Source of the DNA: Candidatus Nanopelagicaceae bacterium
Lineage (GTDB): Bacteria > Actinomycetota > Actinomycetes > Nanopelagicales > Nanopelagicaceae
Length of the DNA stretch: 44,103 nt
Assembly (NCBI GenBank): GCA_018883345.1
Contig: VEQG01000010.1
Span: 1-44,103, forward strand
Reading direction: 5' to 3'
This document shows positions 7,519-17,024 of this stretch, one piece after another (positions within the stretch are counted from its first letter, which is position 1; every line of letters begins with the position of its first letter). A model generated the notes under the pieces. It searched no databases. It had not been told where the DNA came from and saw nothing but the letters and a program-made list of their open reading frames with translations. The translations under genes and the position numbers were made by a program.

Positions 7519-8835
7519 ATGACTTCAAGCGATAAAGGCAGCGCCGCTAATTGGCTTGCCCCTTTTCGCGGCAAGAAACCAGTCGAGGTTCGGGTTGTAA
7601 TTCCCGGTTCAAAATCTGTAACTAATCGCGCGCTAATTTTGGCAGCGCAAGCAGAAGGTACTTCAAAGCTGCGTAGACCTTTAGTTTCAAGAGATTCAGA
7701 ATTGATGGTTGGTGGGCTTAAAGCGCTTGGTTTATCAATAAATGAAAAGCAAGAAAATGGCGATTTACTATTTGAAGTAACCGGTGGGTCGTTAAAGGGC
7801 CCTGCAAAAATCGATGTTGGAAATGCCGGAACTGTGATGCGCTTTTTGCCGCCACTTGCTGCACTTGCAGATGGCGAAATTTCATTTGATGGTGACCCTC
7901 GTTCGCACGAGCGCCCACTTGGGCCGGTAATTAAGGCGCTAGAAGAACTTGGCATTTCAATTAATCATGGTGGTCGTTATGCGTTGCCACTAACCATGCA
8001 AAATCTTTCCGGTGGAAAAATTCGTGGCGGCGAAATTGAAATTGATGCCAGCGCCTCTTCACAATTTTTATCTGCGCTGCTATTAATTGCACCGAGTACC
8101 GAATTAGGCATTACTGCAAAACATATCGGCGGCGCACTACCTTCGATGCCTCATATTGAAATGACAGTTCAGATGCTCCGCGATTTTGGAGCAAAAGTTA
8201 CCGTTGATAAAGATAAAAATACTTGGCGCGTTGAACCAGGTAAATTGATCGCGCAAGATTTGGTTATCGAACCAGATTTATCTAATGCGGCACCATTTAT
8301 GTCAATTGCAATGGTTTGCGGAGGATCAGTAACGATTGCAGATTGGCCAAAGCAAACTACCCAACCTGGTGATCAGTTACGAGAGATTTTTACCAAGATG
8401 GGCGCGCAAGTTGAATTTGTTTCCGGAGAAACCGGCGGTCTAAAAATAACTGGCGGTGCAATCCATGGAATAGATGTTGATCTGCATGATGTTGGTGAAT
8501 TAACTCCAGCAATCGCTGCACTTTGCGCGCTGGCGGATTCACCTTCTTATTTGCAAGGAATTGGCCATTTACGCCTACATGAAACTGATCGTTTAGCTGC
8601 GCTTCGTGCTGAAATTAATGCTCTAGGTGGCGATGTGATTGAAGAGCCAACTGCGCTTCGAATCAACCCTAAGCCTTTACATGCAGGTGTTTTCCATACT
8701 TATGAAGATCATCGTTTAGCTACCTCAGGTGCAACTATTGGCCTAGTGGTTGAAGGTATCGAAGTAGAGAACATCGCAACTACACGCAAGACTATTCCTG
8801 ATTTTCCAGGACTTTGGAGCTCATTGCTTTCATGA
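7519..8835 (+). CDS. aroA: 3-phosphoshikimate 1-carboxyvinyltransferase (EPSP synthase)
   Basis: A 438-residue enzyme that joins phosphoenolpyruvate to shikimate-3-phosphate in aromatic amino acid synthesis. Conserved motifs are PGSKSVTNRALILAA near residue 28, GNAGTVMRFLPPLAAL, the FDGDPRSHERPLGP substrate loop, HETDRLAALR and the terminal EDHRLATSGA. The ATG at 7519 is preferred over an in-frame extension to 7438, which would overlap the divergent SRAP gene and lies upstream of the -10 element. It overlaps rsgA by 4 bases and begins an aroA-rsgA-hisN order that is common in actinobacteria. Confidence 0.97.
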   Translation: MTSSDKGSAANWLAPFRGKKPVEVRVVIPGSKSVTNRALILAAQAEGTSKLRRPLVSRDSELMVGGLKALGLSINEKQENGDLLFEVTGGSLKGPAKIDVGNAGTVMRFLPPLAALADGEISFDGDPRSHERPLGPVIKALEELGISINHGGRYALPLTMQNLSGGKIRGGEIEIDASASSQFLSALLLIAPSTELGITAKHIGGALPSMPHIEMTVQMLRDFGAKVTVDKDKNTWRVEPGKLIAQDLVIEPDLSNAAPFMSIAMVCGGSVTIADWPKQTTQPGDQLREIFTKMGAQVEFVSGETGGLKITGGAIHGIDVDLHDVGELTPAIAALCALADSPSYLQGIGHLRLHETDRLAALRAEINALGGDVIEEPTALRINPKPLHAGVFHTYEDHRLATSGATIGLVVEGIEVENIATTRKTIPDFPGLWSSLLS

Positions 8836-9836
8836 GTAGACGCGATTATGACGAATCAGATGTTCGCATCCGTCCAAGTAGAAGGACCAAACCGCGCACC
8901 AAAGATCGTCCTTCGCATGATGATGCAATCACCGCTTTTGTTATCACTGTAGATCGCGGTCGTACTACTTGCGTTTTAGAAGATGGCACCGTTGTCACCG
9001 CCATGAAAGCACGCGAACTTGGTCCTAAATCTGTTGTCGTTGGAGATCATGTGCGATTAGTTGGCGATACCACTGGCGCAGAAGGATCACTTGCCAGAAT
9101 TGTTGGCATCGAAGAACGAACTTCAGTTTTGGTGCGCACCGTGGATGATGCGGCGCAATTTGAAAGAAACATTGCGGCGAATATTGATCAATTAGTAATC
9201 GTAGCCGCAGCAACAAATCCCGAACCACGACGCGGACTTATTGATCGATTTTTAGTCAGTGCCTTTACTGAAGGAATAGATCCGATATTGGTAATTACCA
9301 AAACGGATCTTGCCCCTGCGCCAGATTTTGTTGCGGAATACAAGTCAATTGGCGTTAAGTGCCTAACCACTAAAAAGGATGGCGATCTTACTGAATTGCA
9401 TTCGGTGCTAAATGGAAATGTTTCAGTTTTGGTCGGCCATTCTGGTGTGGGTAAGTCAACGCTTCTGAATCAGTTAACCGAAGCAGATCGCGAAATCGGC
9501 CATGTAAATGATGTCACTGGCAGAGGTCGCCACACATCATCTTCAGCATATGCCGTGAAATTAAAGGATTTTCCAAATCAGAAAGTAAGCGCCAATAGCT
9601 GGGTTATTGATACCCCAGGAGTTCGGGCATTCGGTCTATCTCATTTAGATCCCGCTCGCATCATCGCAGCATTTGATGATTTACTTGAAATCACCAACTC
9701 CTGTATGACGAATTGCTCTCACAATGAAGCTGATTGCAAATTAAATGAGTGGATGGCGCCAAATGGCGTTGAGATTCCAGAGCGCGCTGCCCGCGTAAGC
9801 AGTCTTCGTAACTTGCTCGCTGCAGGGTTAGAATAA
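8832..9836 (+). CDS. rsgA: Ribosome biogenesis GTPase RsgA
   Basis: A 334-residue circularly permuted GTPase that checks maturation of the 30S subunit. Order: basic N-terminus and OB-fold, the G4 motif TKTD, then the P-loop GHSGVGKS (202-209) and DTPG (from residue 260), i.e. G4 before G1 as expected for the permuted family. The C-terminal zinc region is visible as CMTNCSHNEADC. The ATG at 8832 overlaps the aroA TGA as ATGA, indicating translational coupling; a longer frame from 8814 has no support. The next gene starts 4 bases after the stop. Confidence 0.96.
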   Translation: MSRRDYDESDVRIRPSRRTKPRTKDRPSHDDAITAFVITVDRGRTTCVLEDGTVVTAMKARELGPKSVVVGDHVRLVGDTTGAEGSLARIVGIEERTSVLVRTVDDAAQFERNIAANIDQLVIVAAATNPEPRRGLIDRFLVSAFTEGIDPILVITKTDLAPAPDFVAEYKSIGVKCLTTKKDGDLTELHSVLNGNVSVLVGHSGVGKSTLLNQLTEADREIGHVNDVTGRGRHTSSSAYAVKLKDFPNQKVSANSWVIDTPGVRAFGLSHLDPARIIAAFDDLLEITNSCMTNCSHNEADCKLNEWMAPNGVEIPERAARVSSLRNLLAAGLE

Positions 9837-9840
9837 AGAA

Positions 9841-10677
9841 ATGACCAGTTTGGCTAGCGCGAAATATCAATCAGATCTAGAGCTAATTCGAAAAATTGGC
9901 AGAGCTGCCGATTCTGTTTCAATGGCGCGGTTTCTATCTTTAGATTTAGTAATCGAAACCAAACCTGATGCAACCCCCGTTACTGATGCTGATAAAGCAA
10001 CTGAGAAATGTATCCGCGAAATTTTAGAAGCAGAGCGACCTGAAGATGGAATTCTTGGCGAAGAATTTGGCGCAGATATTTCTGGCAAGAAGCGTTACTG
10101 GGTAATCGATCCAATCGATGGCACCAAATCTTTCTTGCGAGGGCTTCCGGTTTGGTCGACCTTAATTGCGCTTGTTGAAGTATCGGGTGAATCTGGAAAT
10201 GAAAAACCTGAAGTCGTAGTTGGTTTAGTTTCATCACCAGCACTTGCTCGTACTTGGTTTGCAACTAAAGGCGGTGGCGCTTTTACAACTTTTGATTCTG
10301 ATACCAATCCACATAAAGGTGCGCCGCGAAAAATCTCAGTGTCAAAGGTGAGTGAAATTAAAGATGCCCACCTTGGTTACTCAGATTTTGTTGGCTTTGG
10401 TGAACGTTTAGCTGGCTTTCAAGGAATCTTTAATGAAGCTTGGCGTACTCGCGCGGTTGGTGACTTCTGGTCACATATGTTGGTTGCAGAGGGCGTTATG
10501 GATATTGCCATCGAACCATCACTTGCGCTCTGGGATATGGCGCCGCTAGATATCATTTTGCGCGAAGCCGGCGGTACTTTCTCTGACTTAGCAGGCGTTG
10601 ATGGGCCATTTGGAAAATCAGGAATGGCAACTAACGGACTACTAAAAGATGCGGTGTTAAAGCGCTTAAATGGCTGA
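9841..10677 (+). CDS. hisN: Histidinol-phosphatase, inositol monophosphatase family (HisN)
   Basis: A 278-residue Mg-dependent phosphatase of the inositol-monophosphatase superfamily. GEEFG (73-77), WVIDPIDGTKSF with Asp90, Asp93, Gly94 and Thr95, and the later WDMAPLDIILREAGG motif are the metal and phosphate sites. In actinobacteria this family member next to aroA and rsgA acts as histidinol-phosphatase, the penultimate step of histidine synthesis; the assignment rests on this context and the GEEFG form of the first motif. It starts 4 bases after rsgA and overlaps the copper ATPase gene by 8 bases. Confidence 0.88.
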   Translation: MTSLASAKYQSDLELIRKIGRAADSVSMARFLSLDLVIETKPDATPVTDADKATEKCIREILEAERPEDGILGEEFGADISGKKRYWVIDPIDGTKSFLRGLPVWSTLIALVEVSGESGNEKPEVVVGLVSSPALARTWFATKGGGAFTTFDSDTNPHKGAPRKISVSKVSEIKDAHLGYSDFVGFGERLAGFQGIFNEAWRTRAVGDFWSHMLVAEGVMDIAIEPSLALWDMAPLDIILREAGGTFSDLAGVDGPFGKSGMATNGLLKDAVLKRLNG

Positions 10678-12934
10678 GACAGATCGCAAACTAGCGCTAG
10701 AACCGCGTACTTTCCAAGTAACAGGGATGACCTGTAACGCCTGCGTTAATTCGGTAGAGCGTTCATTAAATTCGATGCCTGGCGTATCTGCCACCGTTAA
10801 CTTTGCCGCAGAAACAGCCCATGTTTTAGCGCCAGCAGAGGTAACTTCTAAAGAGATCATTAAGAAAATTGTCGGCGCTGGTTATTCAGCTAAGGAAATT
10901 GGCGATAATGAAACCATCGCATTACACAGCAAAAAATCTGCGATTGCATTAATTTTCGCGCTTATTTTCACTATTCCAGTAATGCTCTTTTCAATGAGTA
11001 TGGATCTTCAGATGAATTTCGGAAATTGGATTGTCGAAGCATTTAAAGTGCTTAATTTGGAACTACCGACAAATAGTTTTCATCAATTGGTAAATGGCGC
11101 GCTACTTATATTAAGTGCACCGGTAGTTTTGATTGTTGCGCTACCAATTCACCGCGCTGCACTTAGAAACTTCTTCCATCCAACGATGGATAATCTAATT
11201 TCGCTTGGATCGCTTACTGCTTTTGGTTGGTCGATTTATGCAACGCTTTACGATTTAGATACTGTCTATACCGAAGTCGCAGCATCCATTGTGGCTTTGG
11301 TAGTTCTGGGTAGATATTTAGAATCACGCGCAAAACGCAGCGCAAGTAGTGCACTACAAGAACTTCTTAAGATTTCTACTAAAGAAGTCACCGTAAAAAG
11401 AGGCGGCCTACCGCTACTAATTCCAGTTGAACAATTAGAAATTGGCGATATCTTTGTAGTTAATCCAGGACAACGAATTGCAACTGATGGCATTGTGGTA
11501 TCTGGCGCTTCAAGTATCGATAATTCACTAATTACTGGTGAATCTGTGCCGGTTGAAGTGGCACCAGGCGATCGAGTAATTGGCGCAACTGTTAATCAAA
11601 ATGGTCGAATTGAAGTCAGAGCCACTCGCGTTGGCAAAGAGACTGAATTCGCTCGTATTACTGCGATGGTTATTAGCGCGCAAGGCGAAAAGGCACCGAT
11701 TCAGAGAATGGCAGATCGCATCTCTGCAATCTTTGTACCCGTCGTAACTACCTTGGCAATTGCCACTTTCGTTTTCTGGCGATTTACCAATGGCGAATCA
11801 ATTGCGAGATCTATCGAAATTGCAGTGGCAGTTCTAGTAATTGCATGTCCTTGCGCACTTGGTTTGGCTACGCCAGTAGCACTTTTAGTGGCATCTGGTC
11901 GCGGAGCTCAGCGCGGTATCGTAATTAGAAAGCCATCAGCGCTAGAAACTACCAGGAAAGTAACGGACATTGTTCTAGATAAAACTGGCACTTTAACTTC
12001 TGGTCAGATGAAGGTAATTCATACCACCATAGTTCCAGAGGTGGCATCTGTGCTTGGAAATTCATGGGCAACAATTGCAACTGAAAAGATGATTATCGAA
12101 TCTGCGGCCTCAATTGAATCTCAAAATAGCCACCCAATTGCAGAAGCCATTGTTAGATTTGCGAAAATTGAAAAGCCACTAACGGTTACTGATTTTCAAA
12201 TTACCCCAGGTGCCGGCGCCGCTGGCCGAGTTAATTTAGGTGGCACTAACGCCATTGTTTTAATTGGCTCTCCCGCCGCAGTTGCGCATTCATCAATGGC
12301 ATTTCATCCAAAGATCGCTAAATCAATTGCAGATTTTGAAGCAGCAGGTTTATCAGTATCAGTTTTAGCTTGGGAAGGCGTTGCACTCGCCGTATTTGCA
12401 GTTGGCGATTCCATCAAACCAGATGCGCAGGCCGCGATTTCAGTAATGGCCTCACGTGGTTTAACGGTTTGGCTATTAACTGGAGATCATGTGGAAGTAG
12501 CGCTAAATACTGCGCATTCGGTTGGAATTCATGAAAACCATGTAGTAGCAGAGGCTTCGCCTGATGCCAAGATTGATCACATCAAAAAATTGCAATCAGA
12601 GGGTAAGCAGGTTCTGATGATTGGCGATGGCGTTAATGATGCCGCAGCGCTGGCCGCGGCTGACTTATCAATGGCGATGGGCACTGGTACCGATACCGCA
12701 ATTGCGACCGCCGATATCACATTGACTAATCCGGCATTTAAAACTGTTACCGATGCACTTGATCTTGCATCAAAGACGCTTAGCACGATCAAAGGAAATT
12801 TAACTTGGGCTTTGATTTATAACGTAATTGGAATTCCAATTGCGGCGCTTGGATTATTACACCCTATGTATGGCGCTGCGGCTATGGCTCTTTCTAGCCT
12901 CTTTGTAGTTACCAATTCGCTAAGAATTAAATAG
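10670..12934 (+). CDS. P1B-type heavy-metal (probably copper) transporting ATPase
   Basis: A 754-residue CopA/CtpA-like ATPase of the inner membrane that exports or loads copper. One N-terminal heavy-metal domain has the GMTCNAC motif (Cys22, Cys25). Membrane helices precede and follow the actuator (TGES). The CPC ion site is at residues 393-395, the phosphorylated Asp437 lies in DKTGT, SHPIAEAI carries the conserved HP pair, and MIGDGVNDAAAL forms the hinge. The CPC site and single CxxC domain point to Cu(I). Translation overlaps hisN by 8 bases, so it is in the aroA operon; no metal-responsive operator is visible before it. Confidence 0.93.
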   Translation: MAETDRKLALEPRTFQVTGMTCNACVNSVERSLNSMPGVSATVNFAAETAHVLAPAEVTSKEIIKKIVGAGYSAKEIGDNETIALHSKKSAIALIFALIFTIPVMLFSMSMDLQMNFGNWIVEAFKVLNLELPTNSFHQLVNGALLILSAPVVLIVALPIHRAALRNFFHPTMDNLISLGSLTAFGWSIYATLYDLDTVYTEVAASIVALVVLGRYLESRAKRSASSALQELLKISTKEVTVKRGGLPLLIPVEQLEIGDIFVVNPGQRIATDGIVVSGASSIDNSLITGESVPVEVAPGDRVIGATVNQNGRIEVRATRVGKETEFARITAMVISAQGEKAPIQRMADRISAIFVPVVTTLAIATFVFWRFTNGESIARSIEIAVAVLVIACPCALGLATPVALLVASGRGAQRGIVIRKPSALETTRKVTDIVLDKTGTLTSGQMKVIHTTIVPEVASVLGNSWATIATEKMIIESAASIESQNSHPIAEAIVRFAKIEKPLTVTDFQITPGAGAAGRVNLGGTNAIVLIGSPAAVAHSSMAFHPKIAKSIADFEAAGLSVSVLAWEGVALAVFAVGDSIKPDAQAAISVMASRGLTVWLLTGDHVEVALNTAHSVGIHENHVVAEASPDAKIDHIKKLQSEGKQVLMIGDGVNDAAALAAADLSMAMGTGTDTAIATADITLTNPAFKTVTDALDLASKTLSTIKGNLTWALIYNVIGIPIAALGLLHPMYGAAAMALSSLFVVTNSLRIK

Positions 12935-12944
12935 AAAACTAGAC

Positions 12945-13592
12945 ATGGCTATTTCGAACCAAGCTAAACCTAAGCTACGTGGCGTAATCCATTTAGTGAT
13001 GTCGCCTATCTCTTTAGTTGCCGGATTGGTAATGATTTCTGCGGCCTCTGAACTTCGCGGAAGAATTACTTTAGGAATCTTCACACTTACTGCGGTGACG
13101 CTCTTTACCTGTAGCGCGATTTACCATCGCGTTAATTGGTCAGATAAATATCGCGGCCTTTGGCGCAGAATTGATCATGCCAATATTCCTATTTTGATAG
13201 CCGGAACTTACACACCATTTGCAGTCTTTCTATTAAATGATTCGCAGCGGAAAATTCTTTTGATCGCTGTTTGGGCTGGCGCGCTAACTACTGCTTTCTT
13301 GAGAATTGTTTGGCTAAAGGCGCCTCGTTGGTTATATGTAGCTGCCTATATTTTGCTTGGCTGGGCAGCGCTAGCTTTTATCCCAACTTTTTATCGCAAC
13401 GGCGGAGTGTTGGTCTTTTCGCTTATAGTTTTAGGCGGACTTTTCTACACAGCTGGCGGAGTTATTTATGCAATCAAGAAACCAAACTTCAATGTAAATT
13501 GGTTTGGCTTTCATGAACTCTTCCATGCTGCAACCGCTGCTGCATTTATCTGCCACTTAATTGCAGCGGTACTAACAGTTTTTAATGCATAG
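12945..13592 (+). CDS. Hemolysin III / TrhA (PAQR-like) membrane protein
   Basis: A 215-residue protein with seven predicted membrane helices of the hemolysin III family, related to eukaryotic PAQR receptors. The signature residues are present: SAIYHR near residue 63, RIDHANIPILIAGTYTPF (about 76-93), and the terminal FGFHELFHAATAAAFICH, which together form the zinc site of the fold. The bacterial role is in membrane homeostasis rather than haemolysis. It starts 10 bases after the copper ATPase stop and is probably the last gene of that operon. Confidence 0.9.
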   Translation: MAISNQAKPKLRGVIHLVMSPISLVAGLVMISAASELRGRITLGIFTLTAVTLFTCSAIYHRVNWSDKYRGLWRRIDHANIPILIAGTYTPFAVFLLNDSQRKILLIAVWAGALTTAFLRIVWLKAPRWLYVAAYILLGWAALAFIPTFYRNGGVLVFSLIVLGGLFYTAGGVIYAIKKPNFNVNWFGFHELFHAATAAAFICHLIAAVLTVFNA

Positions 13593-13626
13593 AAAAGTAA
13601 TTACTTACATTATTTCTCTACTTAAT

Positions 13627-13703
<77 letters not shown>

Positions 13704-13740
13704 TCGGTAAACCCAACTTTAGTAGAGCAGCACCTAAACT

Positions 13741-13770
13741 CAAAATCGAGAAGTTTTACTTTCGATTTTG
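13741..13770 (-). terminator. Possible terminator of the UPF0182 gene
   Basis: A perfect 9-base inverted repeat, CAAAATCGA at 13741-13749 and TCGATTTTG at 13762-13770, with a 12-base loop. It overlaps the last codons and stop of the UPF0182 gene. The stem is AT-rich and the following T-run is weak, so termination is only a suggestion. Confidence 0.35.
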
Positions 13771-16632
13771 TGCAGAGATTGCAGCATTAATCGCTGACTT
13801 CAAACGATCTTGTGCTTTTCCATAAGCAGCAAAATCGCCCTTTGTTAGCGCTCGTTGTGCATCAGCAAGTGCTTGTCTTGCACTATTTAACGCTGCAGAC
13901 AATGAAGAGGTAGTTGCAGTTGTGCCACCTGAAGCGCCACCACTTGCACTAGTTCCGGAATTTCCACCGAATACTTGATCAAGTGCGCCCTTCAAATTGT
14001 CATCAAAGCCGATTTGATCTCCGAATGAAACCAATACTTTCTGTAGCAATGGATATGCCGCAGCGTTTGCAGTTGCGCGAACATAAACTGGTTGTACATA
14101 AAGTAATCCGCCACCAACTGGAAGTGTTAACAAGTTACCTAACACCACATCAGATCCGCCTTGGCGAAGCAATGAAAGCGTGGTTGCAACTTCTGGTTTT
14201 GCTTCGAAGTTAGATGCAACCTGGGTAGGTCCAGGAATGTTGGTACTACGTGGCAATTGCAGCACCGTGATCTTTCCGTACTCATCACCTGGAGAGGCAT
14301 TTACTGCAGCGAATGCAGATAAGTTTTCACGTCCACCTCTTGGCACAAATGGCGTTGCCAACATAAAGCTAAGTGACTTCTCACCTGGCATCTGCAACGT
14401 TGTGTAGTAAGGAGGTTGGTTTGCGATGTTGCCACCAAAGGTTGATGGATCACGAGGCACGCGCCAGAAATCCTGTCCGCCGTAGAAAGCCAATGCATTC
14501 TGTACGTGATATGAAGACAAGATATCGCGCTGAACCTTAAAGAGATCTTCTGGATAACGCAGGTGCGCCATTAGCTTCTCCGAGATTTCGCTCTTTGGCT
14601 TGATCACGCCTGGATATGCCTTTGCCCAAGTCTTTAGAACTGGATCTGCTACATCCCATTCGTAAAGCGAAACCGTGCCATCGTATGCATCTACAGTTGC
14701 CTTAACTGAGTTACGAATGTAGTTGATGGTCTGATTGCTCTGCGCAGTAATTGAATTTGAATTCGCGGTTAGCGCATCGCTGGTTGAGCCCGAAAGCGTG
14801 GTTTTCTGAGCGTATGGATAGCCAGCTGTGGTGGTGTATCCATCAATAATCCACTTGATCTTGCCATCTACGACAGCTGGATATGGATCTCCATCAAGTG
14901 TTAACCATGGTGCAACCTTTGAGACGCGATCACGTGGATTGCGATTAAAGAGAATCTTTGATTCTGAGTTAATCAAATTAGAGAGCAAGATGCGCTGCTC
15001 TTGATACTTGATTGTAAATACCAAACGATTAAATAGGTTGCCTACCGGAACGCCACCTTCACCTTTATATGTGGTGTTCTTCTGGCCGTTTGGTGAGGCA
15101 TCATCTGGATAATCGAATTCGACATCGGTCTTTGAATTTCCACCGATGATTGAGTAATCAGGAACATTCTCACCGAAATAAATACGTGGTTCGAATTTAC
15201 CTAAACCTGAAGTCGGCGGCAGATCGCCAACAATGAAGTTTGGCTTTCCATCAGCATCAACGGTATTTCCATATGCCGCCACAAAACCAAATCCGTGGGT
15301 GTAAACCAAGTGATCGTTAATCCAGTTACGTGCTGGGTTACCATCGATATTTAATTCGCGAACTGCAACTACCGCATCTCGCTGAGTGTTATTGATCTGG
15401 TAACGATCGATATCTAAAGTCTCGGCAAATGTGTAATAAGGCTTGATCTGCTGCAGCTGACGGAAAGTCGCTGAAAGCACATTTGGATCCATCAAACGAA
15501 TATTTGAAATGGTATTTGCATCATTGGTTAGCTGACCCGCACTTGCATTTAAAGTCGCGTTGTAATCTTTAATTTCAACATCCGCGATGTCATAAGCTGC
15601 ACGAGTCGCTTCGATATTTCTTTGAATATATGGCGCTTCTTTATTTGATTCAGAAGGCTTTACTTGGAACTGCTGAATGATTGCAGGATATGCAGTTTGG
15701 ATTACCAATGAAGATACTAAAAGTAGACCAACGCCTGCTACTGGCAGCGACCATGATCTGCGGACGATATTTGCAAAGAATAAAATCGAGCAGATTACTG
15801 CGATTGCAGCCAGAATCGCTTTAGCTGGCAGCACTGCATTTACATCCGTATAGGTCAGACCGGTAATTAAACGGCCATCTTTAAGGGTAAGTGCGTAGCG
15901 ATCCAACCAATATGAACCAGCTTTTGTTAAAACAATTAATCCAAGCAGTACTGATAGCTGAACTTGCGCCGCGCCGGTGGTTGATAACTTCTGGCCAGGT
16001 TGTGGCAAGCGAATTGCTGAATAAAGGTAATGCACGATTACTGCAGCGATTAAGCCAAATATTAATGTCGATGTTGCCCAACCAATTATTGATTGATACA
16101 TCGGTAACTTAAATGCAAAGAATGAGATATCTAAACCATATTGCGGATCTTTAACTCCGAATTCGGTGGCATTTCTAAACTGCAGCCAAGTTGACCAAAG
16201 TGGTGTTGCCGAACTTCCGCCTACATAAAAGATAAAAGCAAAGATTCCGAGCGCGAACAACTTTTTACGAGGTTCAATCTGTGTGCGATAACGTTCTAAA
16301 TTATCGGCCTCGACCGCCATCGGTGCATAGATTGGGCGATTGCGATAAGCAATCATTACGTTAAGTAAAACCACCAGCGCCGTGATTAGACCAACCACTA
16401 TAAATAGTGAGGCTTTGGTAAATAAGGTGGTCTGCCAAACTGATTGATAACCAACTGATCTAAACCAAAGTAGATCGGCATAGAAGGTGCTGATTGAAAC
16501 CAAGATACCGCCGGCTATGAATAGGGCAACCAGGGTGATTGCTAGCGGGCTGCGACGAATCTTCTGGACGTCGCGATTTAGTTGATTGCCAAAGTTACTT
16601 CCGAATTGGTTTCCGAAGTTGTTAAACGACAT
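13756..16632 (-). CDS. UPF0182 family large membrane protein
   Basis: A 958-residue member of UPF0182 (COG1615), a conserved actinobacterial and cyanobacterial family without an established function. The N-terminal third has about seven membrane helices, starting at residues 31-52, and includes the family's FYADLLWFRSVGY segment. A large extracytoplasmic part follows, ending in a Gly/Ser/Thr-rich linker (about 890-912) and a basic, alanine-rich helical tail. The ATG follows AAGGA by 5 bases, and TATACA at 16675-16680 on the minus strand is a plausible -10, giving a leader of about 35 bases. It sits beside DUF2342, as it commonly does in actinobacteria. Confidence 0.93.
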   Translation of the reverse strand: MSFNNFGNQFGSNFGNQLNRDVQKIRRSPLAITLVALFIAGGILVSISTFYADLLWFRSVGYQSVWQTTLFTKASLFIVVGLITALVVLLNVMIAYRNRPIYAPMAVEADNLERYRTQIEPRKKLFALGIFAFIFYVGGSSATPLWSTWLQFRNATEFGVKDPQYGLDISFFAFKLPMYQSIIGWATSTLIFGLIAAVIVHYLYSAIRLPQPGQKLSTTGAAQVQLSVLLGLIVLTKAGSYWLDRYALTLKDGRLITGLTYTDVNAVLPAKAILAAIAVICSILFFANIVRRSWSLPVAGVGLLLVSSLVIQTAYPAIIQQFQVKPSESNKEAPYIQRNIEATRAAYDIADVEIKDYNATLNASAGQLTNDANTISNIRLMDPNVLSATFRQLQQIKPYYTFAETLDIDRYQINNTQRDAVVAVRELNIDGNPARNWINDHLVYTHGFGFVAAYGNTVDADGKPNFIVGDLPPTSGLGKFEPRIYFGENVPDYSIIGGNSKTDVEFDYPDDASPNGQKNTTYKGEGGVPVGNLFNRLVFTIKYQEQRILLSNLINSESKILFNRNPRDRVSKVAPWLTLDGDPYPAVVDGKIKWIIDGYTTTAGYPYAQKTTLSGSTSDALTANSNSITAQSNQTINYIRNSVKATVDAYDGTVSLYEWDVADPVLKTWAKAYPGVIKPKSEISEKLMAHLRYPEDLFKVQRDILSSYHVQNALAFYGGQDFWRVPRDPSTFGGNIANQPPYYTTLQMPGEKSLSFMLATPFVPRGGRENLSAFAAVNASPGDEYGKITVLQLPRSTNIPGPTQVASNFEAKPEVATTLSLLRQGGSDVVLGNLLTLPVGGGLLYVQPVYVRATANAAAYPLLQKVLVSFGDQIGFDDNLKGALDQVFGGNSGTSASGGASGGTTATTSSLSAALNSARQALADAQRALTKGDFAAYGKAQDRLKSAINAAISAQNRK

Positions 16633-16688
16633 ATCTGTCCTTTTTCTTCTCTCGTTACTTCTCGTGTATAGCGGGGGTACTGCTTGGT

Positions 16689-16735
16689 GCTGCTAAGTCC
16701 TGCTTAATCCTGCTTAATCCTGCTTAATCCTGCTT
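16689..16735. repeat. Short tandem repeat, 10-base unit
   Basis: Three exact copies of CCTGCTTAAT (16699-16728), a partial fourth copy (16729-16735) and a diverged copy before them (16689-16698). The array begins inside the last codons and stop of the 57-residue gene and runs toward the UPF0182 promoter. Confidence 0.85.
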
Positions 16736-16897
16736 GCGAAAGGTGTTCTGGAATTTCGTGAATGCACTAGTAGAACGCAAAGTATCGTTCTCATATTTCT
16801 TCTTGAACTTAGAAACCCAGACGGCATAGCCAAGCGCGCCAATTAGTCCCACGGCGGGGACGATCCACCAGATAAGCGCTGCGGCAGCTGCTGACAT
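16724..16897 (-). CDS. Small single-pass membrane protein, 57 residues
   Basis: A 57-residue frame from ATG at 16897 to TAA at 16724. The N-terminus MSAAAAALIWWIVPAV leads into one membrane helix (about 6-28), followed by a strongly basic segment SKFKKKYEN and a polar tail ending NTFRKQD. The organisation (Nout, positive inside after the helix) is that of a small bitopic protein. Support for a real gene: a TAAACT hexamer 7 bases before the ATG as in other genes here, no other feature in this gap, and composition typical of a membrane segment. The function is unknown. It lies upstream of UPF0182 in the same direction. Confidence 0.7.
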   Translation of the reverse strand: MSAAAAALIWWIVPAVGLIGALGYAVWVSKFKKKYENDTLRSTSAFTKFQNTFRKQD

Positions 16898-16904
16898 AGC
16901 CCGT

Positions 16905-16910
16905 AGTTTA
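16905..16910 (-). promoter_or_regulatory. Leaderless-type -10 element of the 57-residue gene
   Basis: TAAACT on the minus strand, 7 bases before the ATG at 16897, with no Shine-Dalgarno sequence. The same hexamer is found at the same distance before the carbonic anhydrase gene. Confidence 0.45.
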
Positions 16911-16990
16911 TGGGGGCAGGTGAGGGAATAGAGAAACGGCTAGGGCCGTTACCCTTGATACATAAGTGTGAAAGCGGATACAGGTCGCAG

Positions 16991-17019
16991 CCTTGCCTCT
17001 GGCAAGGATTGAAAGGAGG
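16991..17019 (+). promoter_or_regulatory. Hairpin beside a strong ribosome binding site
   Basis: CCTTGCC (16991-16997) and GGCAAGG (17001-17007) form a 7-pair hairpin with a 3-base loop. AGGAGG at 17014-17019 follows and ends 5 bases before the ATG at 17025. This is one of the few strong Shine-Dalgarno sites in the window; the hairpin may keep the site accessible or modulate it. Confidence 0.45.
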
Positions 17020-17024
17020 GTCAG

